In this document: positions 48,865-57,562 of the stretch, piece after piece
Layout: every line of letters starts with the position of its first letter
Numbering within the stretch: position 1 is the stretch's first letter
From: Candidatus Villigracilis proximus
GTDB taxonomy: Bacteria > Chloroflexota > Anaerolineae > Anaerolineales > Villigracilaceae
Direction: 5' to 3'
Assembly: GCA_016715195.1 (NCBI GenBank)
Contig: JADKBB010000063.1
Location: 1 to 61,835 of the forward strand
Length of the DNA stretch: 61,835 nt
Made by a program: the position numbers and the translations under genes
Notes under the pieces: model-generated
Seen by the model: the letters and a program-made list of their open reading frames with translations, nothing else
Database searches by the model: none
Told to the model about the DNA's origin: nothing

Positions 48865-49767
48865 CTACGATATAAATTTTTCTGTTTCTTCTTTTGTGGG
48901 TAATGAAGGCTGTGCGCCGAATTTTGTGGCGGCCAGTGCGCCGCAAGCGTTGGCATATTTCACGGCTTCTTCGATTTCAAGTCCGCGCAATAAAGCAGAT
49001 GCAAAACCGCCGATGAAGGCATCTCCGGCGGCGGTGGTATCGACAACGTTGATGGGATAGGCTTCGATGTGAGTCACTTGTTTGTCAGATACAAATAATG
49101 CGCCTTTGCTGCCGAGGGTGACGATCACATGCTTTGCGCCGCGATCCAATAAAATTTTTGCAGCTTGTTCGGCAGATGAAATATCTTTTACTTCATGGCC
49201 GGTTAATAAACTTAATTCAGTTTCGTTGGGGATGATGAAATCAACCAGCGCGATCAATTCATCGGGCAGGGATTTGGCGGGGGCAGGGTTGAGGATGACG
49301 CGAATGTTATTTTGTTTCGCAACCTGCGCAGCGTGGAGAACTGTCAGCGTGGGGATTTCCAGTTGAAGCAGGATCAGGCTCGGGCTTAAGTCAGATGCGT
49401 GGTCTACATCCGCGGGTGAAACTTTGCCGTTCGCGCCCGCTGACAAGACAATGCTATTCTGCCCGTTGGCATCCACAACAATGATGGCTGTGCCGGTGGC
49501 GGAGTCATCGCTGTGAACGTGGGTGATATCAACTGAGTCTGATTTGAGGCTGTCTAAAAGAAAGGGGCCGAAGCTGTCGTTTCCCACGCGCCCGAGCATG
49601 GCCACACTTGCGCCCTGCCGCGCGGCGGCCACGGCTTGATTGGCTCCCTTGCCGCCGGGGATAATATGCAGGTCGTCGCCGCTGATGGTTTCGCCGGGCT
49701 GCGGAAAATGCGGTGCGCGTACCACGAGGTCTGCGTTGAGTGAACCGATGACGAGGATGTTGGGCAT
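48865..49767 (-). CDS. rbsK: Ribokinase
   Basis: 300 residues, PfkB family. Start GSLNADLVVRAPHFPQPGET, GGKGANQAVAAARQGA (substrate loop), then VKVSPADVDH region and the catalytic VVDTTAAGDAFIGGFASALL with the base Asp. The DTTAAGD form is usual for ribokinases. It would phosphorylate the ribose released by the hydrolases encoded downstream on the same strand. A long repeat-filled gap separates it from recF. Confidence 0.93.
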   Translation of the reverse strand: MPNILVIGSLNADLVVRAPHFPQPGETISGDDLHIIPGGKGANQAVAAARQGASVAMLGRVGNDSFGPFLLDSLKSDSVDITHVHSDDSATGTAIIVVDANGQNSIVLSAGANGKVSPADVDHASDLSPSLILLQLEIPTLTVLHAAQVAKQNNIRVILNPAPAKSLPDELIALVDFIIPNETELSLLTGHEVKDISSAEQAAKILLDRGAKHVIVTLGSKGALFVSDKQVTHIEAYPINVVDTTAAGDAFIGGFASALLRGLEIEEAVKYANACGALAATKFGAQPSLPTKEETEKFIS

Positions 49768-49791
49768 GGGGGTATTTTACTTCATGAGTTA

Positions 49792-49938
49792 TACATCCTG
49801 AGCGGAGTGACGAGTGTTCTTCGAGGAACGCAGCCGAAGGATGTAAGTTTTCAAGATAAATAATTGTTTTCGAGATTTCGTCCTTCGGCTGCGGGCTTCG
49901 CGAAGTGAAAGAGCGCTCAGCCCTCCGCTCAGGATGTA
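49792..49938. repeat. 147-bp nested inverted repeat
   Basis: Outer arms TACATCCTGAGCGGAG (49792-49807) and CTCCGCTCAGGATGTA (49923-49938) match perfectly over 16 bp. Inner arms CGCAGCCGAAGGA (49829-49841) / TCCTTCGGCTGCG (49881-49893) match over 13 bp. MITE-like, no gene; sits between recF and the ribokinase gene, its right end 8 bases from the recF stop. Confidence 0.8.
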
Positions 49939-49945
49939 AATATGT

Positions 49946-51175
49946 TTACTTTCTCGGCTGCACCACGCCGCCGCTGACATCCCAGATTTCTGATTGATCT
50001 ACGAATTCGGGGGTGAATAATTTTGTGTCGGTGGTGGTGAATAAAACCTGCTCGCTCTTGCTTGCATATTTCAACAAGTCGGCGCGGCGGTGGACATCCA
50101 ACTCGGCCATGACTTCATCGAGCAAAATGACCGGCCACTCACCGGTGCGTTCTTTCATCCATTCCACTTCGGCGAGTTTGAGCGCGAGCAGGGTCGTGCG
50201 CAGTTGTCCGCGTGAACCGTAATCGCTGACATCGGCTTTGTTGATGATGAAGCGCAAGTCGTCACGGTGCGGACCAATCGTCGTCACGCCGCGCGCGATC
50301 TCTTCACTGCGAATCGCTTTCAGCCGTGCGAGAAATCCTTTTTGAATTTCATCGAGTTCCAAACTGGAACGGTCAATCGGCGTGTCAAGTTTTAATCCCA
50401 ATTGCATTTCAGGTTTCGGCAGCGGATCAAAAGCCGGCTCATACGCGAGGCGCAGCACTTCGTTGCCGCGAGTCAACTCATGATGGATGCGGGACGCGAA
50501 ACGTTCGATCTCCTGCACAGCCTGGATGCGCCACAAAATAATTTGCGCGCCAAGTTTCACCAGCGTTTCATCCCACACTTGAAGCTGGTCGCTGTTTCCG
50601 CCGCGCTCACTCAGCGCTTTGAGAAGGGCATTGCGTTGGGTGAGTGCCTGGTTATATTCACTTAAGGCCCGTGCATAAGCCGGGACAGCCTGCGCCAGTG
50701 CAAGGTTGAGATAACGGCGGCGTTCGTCGGGTCCACCTTCGATGATCTGTGACATTTGCGGCACAAAGATGACCGCGTTGAAATGTCCCATAATATCGCT
50801 GACATGTTTCTTCGCGCCGTCGAGTAACACTTCCTTGCGCAAGCGCTGACCGTTGACGCCGGTCGGCTCAAGGATCAGACGTGCTTCGAGGCGATGCTTT
50901 ATTTTTCCGCGCTGATAATCGGCCACAAGCCGCGTCACTGCCAGCGGATTCTTCGCCTCGTGAAAGTTGACGATCTGCCGGTCCACGTGCGTTTGAAAGG
51001 AGGTGAATGCCGCCAGAAAATAAATGGCTTCGAGTACGCTGGTCTTGCCCTGTGCATTTTCACCGACAAGCAAAACAACCCCGCCGTTTTTTGGCGGGGT
51101 TTCTCTTCGCGGCAGTTCAATATCCAGACGGGTAAGACTGCGAAAGTTGGTCAGTGATAAGTGTTTGAGATACAT
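49946..51175 (-). CDS. recF: DNA replication and repair protein RecF
   Basis: 409 residues. N-terminal MYLKHLSLTNFRSLTRLDIE, Walker A VLLVGENAQGKTSVLEAIYF, the RecF box MSQIIEGGPDERRRYLNLAL, then the coiled arm and the ABC signature YGSRGQLRTTLLALKLAEVE, Walker B WPVILLDEVMAELDVHRR. ATP-dependent loader at gapped DNA in the RecFOR pathway. The first 30 residues contain an extra PRRETPPKNGG loop. Preceded by def on the same strand. Confidence 0.95.
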   Translation of the reverse strand: MYLKHLSLTNFRSLTRLDIELPRRETPPKNGGVVLLVGENAQGKTSVLEAIYFLAAFTSFQTHVDRQIVNFHEAKNPLAVTRLVADYQRGKIKHRLEARLILEPTGVNGQRLRKEVLLDGAKKHVSDIMGHFNAVIFVPQMSQIIEGGPDERRRYLNLALAQAVPAYARALSEYNQALTQRNALLKALSERGGNSDQLQVWDETLVKLGAQIILWRIQAVQEIERFASRIHHELTRGNEVLRLAYEPAFDPLPKPEMQLGLKLDTPIDRSSLELDEIQKGFLARLKAIRSEEIARGVTTIGPHRDDLRFIINKADVSDYGSRGQLRTTLLALKLAEVEWMKERTGEWPVILLDEVMAELDVHRRADLLKYASKSEQVLFTTTDTKLFTPEFVDQSEIWDVSGGVVQPRK

Positions 51176-51185
51176 GATTGGAAGA

Positions 51186-51237
51186 GTCGAAGGTCAAAAG
51201 TCAAAAGTCAAAAGTCTTAAGACCTTTGACCTTCGAC
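51186..51237. repeat. GTCGAAGGTCAAA inverted repeat with AAAAGTC tandem
   Basis: Arms GTCGAAGGTCAAA (51186-51198) / TTTGACCTTCGAC (51225-51237) perfect over 13 bp. Inner part has three AAAAGTC copies. Between def and recF; may serve as a stem-loop in the message. Confidence 0.7.
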
Positions 51238-51251
51238 TTTCGACAAAGGTT

Positions 51252-51782
51252 TTATAGCTCGTGTTCTTCTTCGTCTGGCGGGAATTTCCACAGGCGGCTG
51301 GCAATTTCTGTGAAGAGGATACCATTCAAATGATCGATCTCATGCTGGAAGATGCGTGCCATCCAGCCGTTTACTTTGATTTTTTGCGGCTTGCCGAAGC
51401 GGTTCAATCCTTTGACTTGAATGGCTTCGTATCTTTCCACGTCACCTTGAATGCCGGGGATGGATAAGCAACCTTCCACGCCTACAACTTTTTCTTCCGA
51501 GGCTTTCACGATGACCGGATTGATCATCACATAGAGTTTTTTGGGTTTCGCCTCAGCCTCTTCTTCGGTGTCTTCGTCATCGTCCTCTTCTGAATATTCA
51601 ACAACGATCAACTGTTCTGAAATATCGACCTGCGGCGCAGCCAGCCCCACGCCCGGCGCATCGCGCATGGTTTCGATCATGTCGTCGATCAGGGTTTGCA
51701 GGTCTTTGTCAAATTTTGTAACTGGTTTTGCCTTGCGCTTTAAAACTGGATCAGGCAGGGTTACGATAGGTCTTAATGTCAT
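51252..51782 (-). CDS. def: Peptide deformylase
   Basis: 176 residues. All three motifs are present: GVGLAAPQVD, EGCLSIPG and QHEIDHLNGILF, giving the Cys and two His that hold the metal and the catalytic Glu. Removes the formyl group from new peptides. Between motifs 1 and 2 an acidic loop (SEEDDDEDTEEEAEAKPKK) of about 18 residues is added, which is unusual for the enzyme. Confidence 0.95.
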   Translation of the reverse strand: MTLRPIVTLPDPVLKRKAKPVTKFDKDLQTLIDDMIETMRDAPGVGLAAPQVDISEQLIVVEYSEEDDDEDTEEEAEAKPKKLYVMINPVIVKASEEKVVGVEGCLSIPGIQGDVERYEAIQVKGLNRFGKPQKIKVNGWMARIFQHEIDHLNGILFTEIASRLWKFPPDEEEHEL

Positions 51783-51855
51783 ACTGGTTATTTCCTTTTT
51801 TTGTAATTTCAGACCTGACAGGTCGCTTCACGAAAAACCTGTCAGGTCCATATAT

Positions 51856-53568
51856 TTAGTTCTTCTTCTCATCATCCTTCGGGACAATGATCGGCTTCTT
51901 GAATGAGTCCGCGTTTTCGTGATAAGCGGCGATCCATGTTGCGAACCGTTCGCGGTCATCCTTGCCGGCATCTTCGTTCTTTTTGGCGATACGCACCATG
52001 CGTCTGCGGTTGATATCCGCCTGCACACCGGCCGGGTCGGCTACATCTTGAAAGTCAAATTGCGCGCCGCCCACTGTGATCTTGACCGTGCCGTAATTGA
52101 ACATATACGCGATGATTCCTTCGCGGGTATAGGACGTATTCAATATACTCTCTATTTGCGCCGCGCGTTTTTCTTCCTTGCCGAAAGGCTTGCGGTCGAT
52201 ATCAAAGATTTCATCTGATGTGATCATAAAGATATCATTCTTCCAGTCAACGTATTCCCAGACCAGCCAGGCGATAAAGGGCAGGGAAAGCATGGGCAGC
52301 GCAACCATGATCGTGTCAGGGCGAAGCGCGTCTTTGGCGTTTCTATATAGGAAAGATGCGGTTTCGGAATTCCAAAGAAATACTCCGCGCCAGATTTGAA
52401 GAGCGATCATGCCAAGGAGAAATGCCATCGCCCGCCAGGCCTGCTGCAATAATACGATCCAGTGTTTGTGATAAATGACCTTGCCCGCATCTTCCACACG
52501 TAAAGTGAACAGACTGAGAAACGCCACCCACCAGAGCGGCAGATGCGCGAGGTCCTTGCTGACCGTGACAATCGGCGGCAGGTCGGGGAGCTGCTTCTTG
52601 TCGACGGGCAATCCCAACTTTTGGCGGATGGTGTTGTTCATCACTTCTTTTTGCGAAACCGTGAGCACAGATTTTACACGCTCCCAATATTCGCGGATCA
52701 TTTCCGCGGCCTGATTGGGATGATCTACATAATCGAATTCAAGCCGGCCCACAAAGGTGCGCACGATCACATTGCCGAAATCCAGCATACGTCCCAGTTG
52801 ATCGGTTTCCACACCCACCGAGAGGATCGTGCTTAATGGCGCTTCTTCTCGGCTGTCGTACAGACCGATCACTTTTTCGAGCCAGATCACGCGCTGGTTG
52901 GTAACGATGTAATAGTCATTACTCCAGTCAATCGTGTTCCATGTGATCCAGCCAAGAATGAAGATCAGTGAAATGGCAGCCAGCGCGAGCGGAGTTACCG
53001 CACTGACCAATGTGCCCCAAAAGAACAATCCGATCGGTACGATCAAGGACAGGAATGGCACAACCAGTGACTGATATAAGCGCAGTTTGTGTCTGCGTGC
53101 TACAAAGTAAATGATCTCTTTTGGACCCAGCCATGAGAATTTCGTTGCACGCGCGAGTTTATGGCTTTTGATCGCAACCAGAAAATTTGGCTTCAGGTTT
53201 GGATATTTTGAAAACAGTTCTTCAAAATGAGCGCGTGTTAGAAAAAGCAGGGTGGTATCTTCAGCGGCGGTGATCGTTGCCGAGCGGGTGCGATTCTCCA
53301 CCAATGCTTCCTCGCCAAAGTAATCTCCGGCTGTCAGCCAGATGAATACGTCCTGATCTTTTCCAGTGCCGGGACGGGTGATATTTACTTTGCCTTTGAA
53401 AACAATATAGAAACCATCGGGCTTATCTCCCCGTTTAAATACAATTTGGCCGGCAGGTATTTCGCGCTCGTCAAATTTGACGGCGATACCTGCGAGCTGA
53501 TCCTCTTTCAAGCCATTGAAGAGATGGATCTTATTGATTAAACTGACTCGTTGCTTTAATTCGATCAC
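51856..53568 (-). CDS. Cyclic-nucleotide-binding protein with two membrane PH-like modules
   Basis: 570 residues. A cNMP-binding domain at 15-130 (FKRGDKPDGFYIVFKGKV, AGDYFGEEALVENRTRSATI: the FGExAL..RxA phosphate cassette is intact). Then two repeats of a membrane-helix pair followed by a bPH2-like domain; the first has TNQRVIWLEKVIGLYDS..LSTILSV, the second TSDEIFDIDRKPFGKEEKR..QIESILNTSY. The cassette suggests cAMP or cGMP binding; output is presumably at the membrane. Upstream of def with 73 bases between. Confidence 0.85.
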   Translation of the reverse strand: MIELKQRVSLINKIHLFNGLKEDQLAGIAVKFDEREIPAGQIVFKRGDKPDGFYIVFKGKVNITRPGTGKDQDVFIWLTAGDYFGEEALVENRTRSATITAAEDTTLLFLTRAHFEELFSKYPNLKPNFLVAIKSHKLARATKFSWLGPKEIIYFVARRHKLRLYQSLVVPFLSLIVPIGLFFWGTLVSAVTPLALAAISLIFILGWITWNTIDWSNDYYIVTNQRVIWLEKVIGLYDSREEAPLSTILSVGVETDQLGRMLDFGNVIVRTFVGRLEFDYVDHPNQAAEMIREYWERVKSVLTVSQKEVMNNTIRQKLGLPVDKKQLPDLPPIVTVSKDLAHLPLWWVAFLSLFTLRVEDAGKVIYHKHWIVLLQQAWRAMAFLLGMIALQIWRGVFLWNSETASFLYRNAKDALRPDTIMVALPMLSLPFIAWLVWEYVDWKNDIFMITSDEIFDIDRKPFGKEEKRAAQIESILNTSYTREGIIAYMFNYGTVKITVGGAQFDFQDVADPAGVQADINRRRMVRIAKKNEDAGKDDRERFATWIAAYHENADSFKKPIIVPKDDEKKN

Positions 53569-53580
53569 GATTTGATTCTA

Positions 53581-54084
53581 TCAAACTTCTCGCACAATGG
53601 CGCAGCCATATGCCGGAGATTCCGTCAGCGCGGGCAAATGCCCTTCGAGCAGCGACTCAACCGCCTCGTCCAGAAAGAAGCGGGATGGAGTCCGCTGGCG
53701 AAAGGTGACATCGTCAATTGCGCCACGGTAGCGCATGATTCCCTCACGGTCGATGACGTATACGTGCGGAGTGGTCTGCGCTTCATATAAATCCGCGACG
53801 ACACACAGCGCATCAATCAGGACCGTTGGCAGGCTGCGGGCGTCAGCGGCAGTTTTCACCGCCTCAACATTCTCGCTTCGATTCGCCGCAATCGACAGCA
53901 TCACCACGTCGTCGCGCCACTGCACGAACATCGCCATGATCGCCTTATCCGTCCGCTCTGAATGCGGACATTCACACGACCAAAAGTTGACGATGACGAC
54001 CCTGCCGCGATAATCACTTAAACGATGAAGCCCGCCATTAAGGTCGGGCAATTCAAAGTCTGGTGCGGGCTGATTGATTTTCAT
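53581..54084 (-). CDS. Redoxin (AhpC/TSA-like) protein
   Basis: 167 residues from the ATG at 54084 before KINQPAPDFELPDLNG; the upstream extension runs into a repeat. Thioredoxin fold with VVIVNFWSCECPHSERTDKA, in which the Cys-Pro of the redox site is in CPHSER and an extra Cys stands two residues before. Later TTPHVYVIDREGIMRYRGAI is the cis-Pro region. Thiol peroxidase or reductase of unknown partner; cytosolic. Confidence 0.88.
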   Translation of the reverse strand: MKINQPAPDFELPDLNGGLHRLSDYRGRVVIVNFWSCECPHSERTDKAIMAMFVQWRDDVVMLSIAANRSENVEAVKTAADARSLPTVLIDALCVVADLYEAQTTPHVYVIDREGIMRYRGAIDDVTFRQRTPSRFFLDEAVESLLEGHLPALTESPAYGCAIVREV

Positions 54085-54093
54085 AATATCTTG

Positions 54094-54197
54094 ACCACGA
54101 AGGCACAACACTTGCACCGCGCTGCGGTTGGTGCAGTGCAGGTGAGACTCAAAGACTCAAAAAAACTTGGTGACTTCGTGTCTTCGTGACTTTGTGT
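54094..54197. repeat. Gene-less CACAAAG-family inverted repeat, about 104 bp
   Basis: Left arm ACCACGAAGGCACAAC, right arm reading GTGACTTCGTGTCTTCGTGACTTTGTGTT, inverted relative to each other. In its middle lies a copy of the CACTTGCACCGC..CAGTGCAGGTG segment also seen at 18672-18702. Same end sequence type as 58166-58239 and the GxxExxY unit. Confidence 0.65.
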
Positions 54198-54237
54198 TTA
54201 TTTTTCAGATAGTCTCTTATTTTTCTGTGAGCGGTAG

Positions 54238-55125
54238 TTAATCCAAAATTCCAATGCCTGCCAGTTTTTCGATCACACCCAGCACCGCCGAATTATCCAG
54301 CTCGCCCATGCCCATCTCGATCATTTGTTGATAGAGCTTTGTGTTCTCTTCGGTTGCCGAAATCGGGACGTTATATTCCTTTGCGGTTTCCAGAACAATG
54401 TTCATATCTTTTAATTGCATATAGGATTTAAATCCCGGCTCACGGTTGCCATCGAACAGGCGCGGCGTTTTGATATCCAAGGCCCAGCATTGCGCGGCAC
54501 CGGCTTTGATCGCGTCTACTACTTTGCGCGGATCTACGCCGGCTTTCTTTGCGAAGACGAGTAACTCGCCCATGGCAACCATTTGCGCGGCGACCATGAT
54601 TTGATTGGCAGCCTTCGCCACCTGCCCCGCACCCGCATCGCCGACATGGGTAATGGTCTTGCCCATGACCTGAAGCACTGGCATCACCTTCTCTAACGCA
54701 GATGCGTCACCGCCGACCATGATGGTTAATGTGGCATTGCGCGCACCAATGTCACCGCCGGAGACGGGCGCATCGAGCGAGTAGATACCTTTCATGGCGA
54801 GTTTTTCTGCGATCAAACGCGCGGTGGCCGGCTTGATGGTGGAGTTGTCGATCACGATCAGGCCATCGTGTGCGCCTTCGATGATGCCGCGCTCACCGAG
54901 CACAACCTTTTCAACGTCAGGCGAATCGGGCAGGTTGGTGAAGATAATGTCCACTTGTGCGGCGACCACGGCCGGTGACGATGCGGCGATTGCGCCTTCT
55001 GCCACGAGTTCGTCCACGGCGGCCCGTGAGCGGTTGTGGACGATCACAGGGTAGCCCGCCTTGAGAATATTGCGGGCAATCGATTTGCCCATTAATCCGA
55101 GACCGATGTATCCAACTTTAAGCAT
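54238..55125 (-). CDS. 3-hydroxyisobutyrate dehydrogenase-like oxidoreductase
   Basis: 295 residues. NAD(P) site GYIGLGLMGKSIARNILKAG at the N-terminus, TNLPDSPDVEKVVLGERG, SLDAPVSGGDIGARNATLTI (substrate-loop of the family), GAGQVAKAANQIMVAAQM with the catalytic Lys, and FKSYMQLKDMNIVLETA. Beta-hydroxyacid dehydrogenase (tartronate semialdehyde reductase or hydroxyisobutyrate dehydrogenase type); choice of substrate not decidable from sequence. Monocistronic. Confidence 0.92.
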   Translation of the reverse strand: MLKVGYIGLGLMGKSIARNILKAGYPVIVHNRSRAAVDELVAEGAIAASSPAVVAAQVDIIFTNLPDSPDVEKVVLGERGIIEGAHDGLIVIDNSTIKPATARLIAEKLAMKGIYSLDAPVSGGDIGARNATLTIMVGGDASALEKVMPVLQVMGKTITHVGDAGAGQVAKAANQIMVAAQMVAMGELLVFAKKAGVDPRKVVDAIKAGAAQCWALDIKTPRLFDGNREPGFKSYMQLKDMNIVLETAKEYNVPISATEENTKLYQQMIEMGMGELDNSAVLGVIEKLAGIGILD

Positions 55126-55424
55126 GTTGTAGCTCCTTAAGCGAGAATGATTTCGAGATTATAACCTGCCCCCTCTGCCGCTTAAGCGGCATCCCCCCAA
55201 ATGCGACGAGCATCGCATTTGGGGGGACTGACTTGCATCTTAACGATCAACTCCGAAGGAGTGAAATAATTATAGATGTGATGCAAGAATTTCCAAAACC
55301 CCGAAGGGGTGTCATGATCTTTTCGTTGGCACATAAAACGCGGACTGAAGTCCGCGACCCAAAGCGGCTAAAAAAAGAACCTGCTCCTCGAAACAGGAGC
55401 AGGTTCAACGTTAAGTGTGAAGCG
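55126..55424. repeat. 299-base gap with stacked palindromes and a terminator
   Basis: No gene. Contains CCCCCCAAATGCGA / TCGCATTTGGGGGG (55193-55206 / 55213-55226), a CTCCGAAGGAG palindrome (55253-55263), ACCCCGAAGGGGT (about 55298-55310), and GCGGACTGAAGTCCGC (55341-55356). The last recurs in shorter form at 43231-43247. The SIMPL terminator ends the series. Confidence 0.7.
55371..55407 (-). terminator. Terminator of the SIMPL-domain gene
   Basis: 12-bp stem GAACCTGCTCCT / AGGAGCAGGTTC with a 6-base loop (55378-55407), followed on the minus strand by seven T (55371-55377). Confidence 0.92.
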
Positions 55425-56141
55425 TTATTTGATCGCGTAGGTAATGCTGACCGAGACGGAAATGGTCAACTGGCCGGGTTGGATCGAGACGGAGGAATCC
55501 GCAGCGAATGCACCGCCGCCCTTGCCATCTGCTACGGGGTAGGGGCTGTTATCGTAATAGCTGATGTTTTGAATTTCACCGAGGGTAATGCCTGCGGCGT
55601 CAGCTAATTCCTGAGCCTGTGTTTTGGCATCTACCACGCCATTGGCGCGGGCTTCCTTTACTGCGGCGGCTTTATCGGCCACGTCAAATTGGATGCTGTT
55701 GATGCTGTTGGCACCGGCGCTGATGGTGTCATCGAGCAGGTTGCCAAGGCCATCGAGATCGCGCACAGTGACATAGACCGTATTATCGACCATGTAGATC
55801 GTACCGATGACTGTGCCATCTGGCCCGTATTGCTGCGAAGGATAGATGCTGAAATTTGTAGTGCGCAAATCCTTATCGGCTACGCCGGCTTTCTTGAGTG
55901 CATCAAGCACGGCCTTGGTCTGCACTTTGTTTGCATCCACTGCTTCAGTGGCGGTTGCGCCTTCATTGTGTACGCCAATGTAAATGTAGGCAATATCAGG
56001 TGTCAGATAAGCGGTGCCAACCCCGTTGACATTCATGGTGCGGCTGACGGGTTGAGCTTCCTGATTAATGGTGGTTGGGCCGCAGGCGCTTAGCACGAGG
56101 GCAAAGGCCAAAACTGCAAAAACTAAAAATTTTGTACGCAT
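55425..56141 (-). CDS. SIMPL (DUF541) domain lipoprotein
   Basis: 238 residues from the ATG at 56141, preceded by AAGGAG; an upstream extension has no ribosome site. Signal peptide with lipobox LVLSACGPT. Body has the SIMPL pattern: VSRTMNVNGVGTAYLTPDIA, VLDALKKAGVADKDLRTTNF, SIYPSQQY, and a C-terminal ISVSVSITYAI. These periplasmic or exported beta-rich proteins are common but poorly understood; some protect against stress. Monocistronic, divergent from the NurA gene. Confidence 0.9.
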   Translation of the reverse strand: MRTKFLVFAVLAFALVLSACGPTTINQEAQPVSRTMNVNGVGTAYLTPDIAYIYIGVHNEGATATEAVDANKVQTKAVLDALKKAGVADKDLRTTNFSIYPSQQYGPDGTVIGTIYMVDNTVYVTVRDLDGLGNLLDDTISAGANSINSIQFDVADKAAAVKEARANGVVDAKTQAQELADAAGITLGEIQNISYYDNSPYPVADGKGGGAFAADSSVSIQPGQLTISVSVSITYAIK

Positions 56142-56269
56142 TTTAAATCTCCTTGATATATGGTGTTGCTCTAATGACGACGGACCTAAAAAAAAGTTCC
56201 CGAATCGCATACTTGTATTTTAGCCTGTTTACGGCTAAAATTTTGCACAAATGTTCTAATGGAAAAAAC

Positions 56270-57454
56270 ATGCCAATAGACTATCAGCAAATATTTGTTC
56301 AAATAAAAGAGATCGGCAAAAACGCGAAGGAACGCCGCAAGAAGAAGGAAGAGGCGCAAGCCTCGGCGCGTGATCTGTTGGCCTTTTATGATTCTCAACT
56401 GGATGCGCTGCGCGCCAAAGTGGACTCTGCCAAATTGGCCGACTCCAACATCCGCTGTGCTTACCCGGTTAATGAGAATCTCGCATCCTCCTACCCCGCG
56501 CCTGCTCCTGCCTCCGATGTGACATTAATCGCCGCTGACGGTTCGCAGATCAACCCAGACCGTCACGCCGCGATCCAGTTTTGCGTGGTCAACGTTGGCG
56601 CGATCCAGATGAAACTTAACTCAGGCGAAACGCCCGAGATTTTTACCGATACCGAATTGCTCTATGGCGACGCCCTTTTGCCAAACGGCTTTCCCATGTC
56701 TGACGGCATGGTGGCGCTAAAACGTGACCTCGACGAGCGCACCAAGCTGGAGAAATTATCCAAAGGCTTGAAAGGTTCCGTGGTGACCTTTACCGATGGT
56801 CCGATCGAATTGTGGGGCGCAAAAGGCGAAGACGCGAATTCATATGATGAAGTTGTTCGAAAATATCTTGGCGTGCTCTCCCGCTTGCAAGAGCGCGGAG
56901 TGGTCACCGCCGGTTATGTAGATAAACCCTCCGCCGACCTGGTAATACGTCTGCTTGAGATCGCTTCTGCCGATAATGAGCAAATTCAAAAGATGAAAGA
57001 GTTTCATCCGCTGCGCGGTGTGAGTGACCGTTGGTTATATGGCGAGCATAAAAATCCGCTGTTGCCGCCCGGTCACCGCTCGGCGGTTTTTGGGATTCAA
57101 TCCAGCTCTGAAAAGAAATATACCGGCGTGCTCTCATTGCACTTCTTCTATCTAAATGTCGGCACCGAAGGACATCCCTGGCCGGTGCGGGTGGAAATTC
57201 CCAAATGGGTGGCAGACGATAAATCAAAACTGGATCTATTGCACAGTGTTTTGGTTGAGCAATGCCGCATGATGGGCAGCAAGCCCTATCCATATTTATT
57301 GCATCGCGCACACGAAACCGCCGTTGTCAAAATGGAAGAGAAACAGCAGATCGAGCAGATGCTCTCCATGGAATTACGCAATCAGGGCGAAGAGATGGAC
57401 GATGGTTCGAATAAGCAATCTGCAAAAGATTTGCAGGGCAGAACGAAACGATAA
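56270..57454 (+). CDS. nurA: NurA-type nuclease
   Basis: 394 residues from the ATG at 56270. Catalytic region LIAADGSQINPDRHAAIQF carries the first Asp of the NurA RNase-H-like site; YVDKPSADLVIRLLEIA and GSVVTFTDGPIELWG supply later acidic residues; YPYLLHRAHETAVVKMEEKQ near the end matches the conserved Tyr/His end of the domain. NurA works with HerA to trim DNA ends to 3' overhangs. A HerA homolog lies 2.7 kb downstream on the same strand, separated by three genes, with the HAS-barrel gene next. Confidence 0.87.
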   Translation: MPIDYQQIFVQIKEIGKNAKERRKKKEEAQASARDLLAFYDSQLDALRAKVDSAKLADSNIRCAYPVNENLASSYPAPAPASDVTLIAADGSQINPDRHAAIQFCVVNVGAIQMKLNSGETPEIFTDTELLYGDALLPNGFPMSDGMVALKRDLDERTKLEKLSKGLKGSVVTFTDGPIELWGAKGEDANSYDEVVRKYLGVLSRLQERGVVTAGYVDKPSADLVIRLLEIASADNEQIQKMKEFHPLRGVSDRWLYGEHKNPLLPPGHRSAVFGIQSSSEKKYTGVLSLHFFYLNVGTEGHPWPVRVEIPKWVADDKSKLDLLHSVLVEQCRMMGSKPYPYLLHRAHETAVVKMEEKQQIEQMLSMELRNQGEEMDDGSNKQSAKDLQGRTKR

Positions 57455-57523
57455 TCCCCTCCGCCGCAAGGGATGCGACAGAAAACCGTCGTTTGCGGGA
57501 AAATGCGACAGAAATAACAGGCG

Positions 57524-57557
57524 TTTGGGGACAAGCCCCGCCCCTACGGAGAAATAA
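57524..57557. repeat. GGGG..CCCC repeat between nurA and HAS gene
   Basis: GGCGTTTGGGGACAAGCCCCGCCCCTACGG; a GGGG-ACAAG-CCCC hairpin and a GCCCCTACG end that also occurs at 48859-48868. Intergenic dispersed repeat. Confidence 0.5.
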
Positions 57558-57562
57558 ATTAA

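Noticed and set aside
49789..49980. 63-codon minus-strand frame
   Set aside because: Encoded by the nested inverted repeat at 49792-49938.
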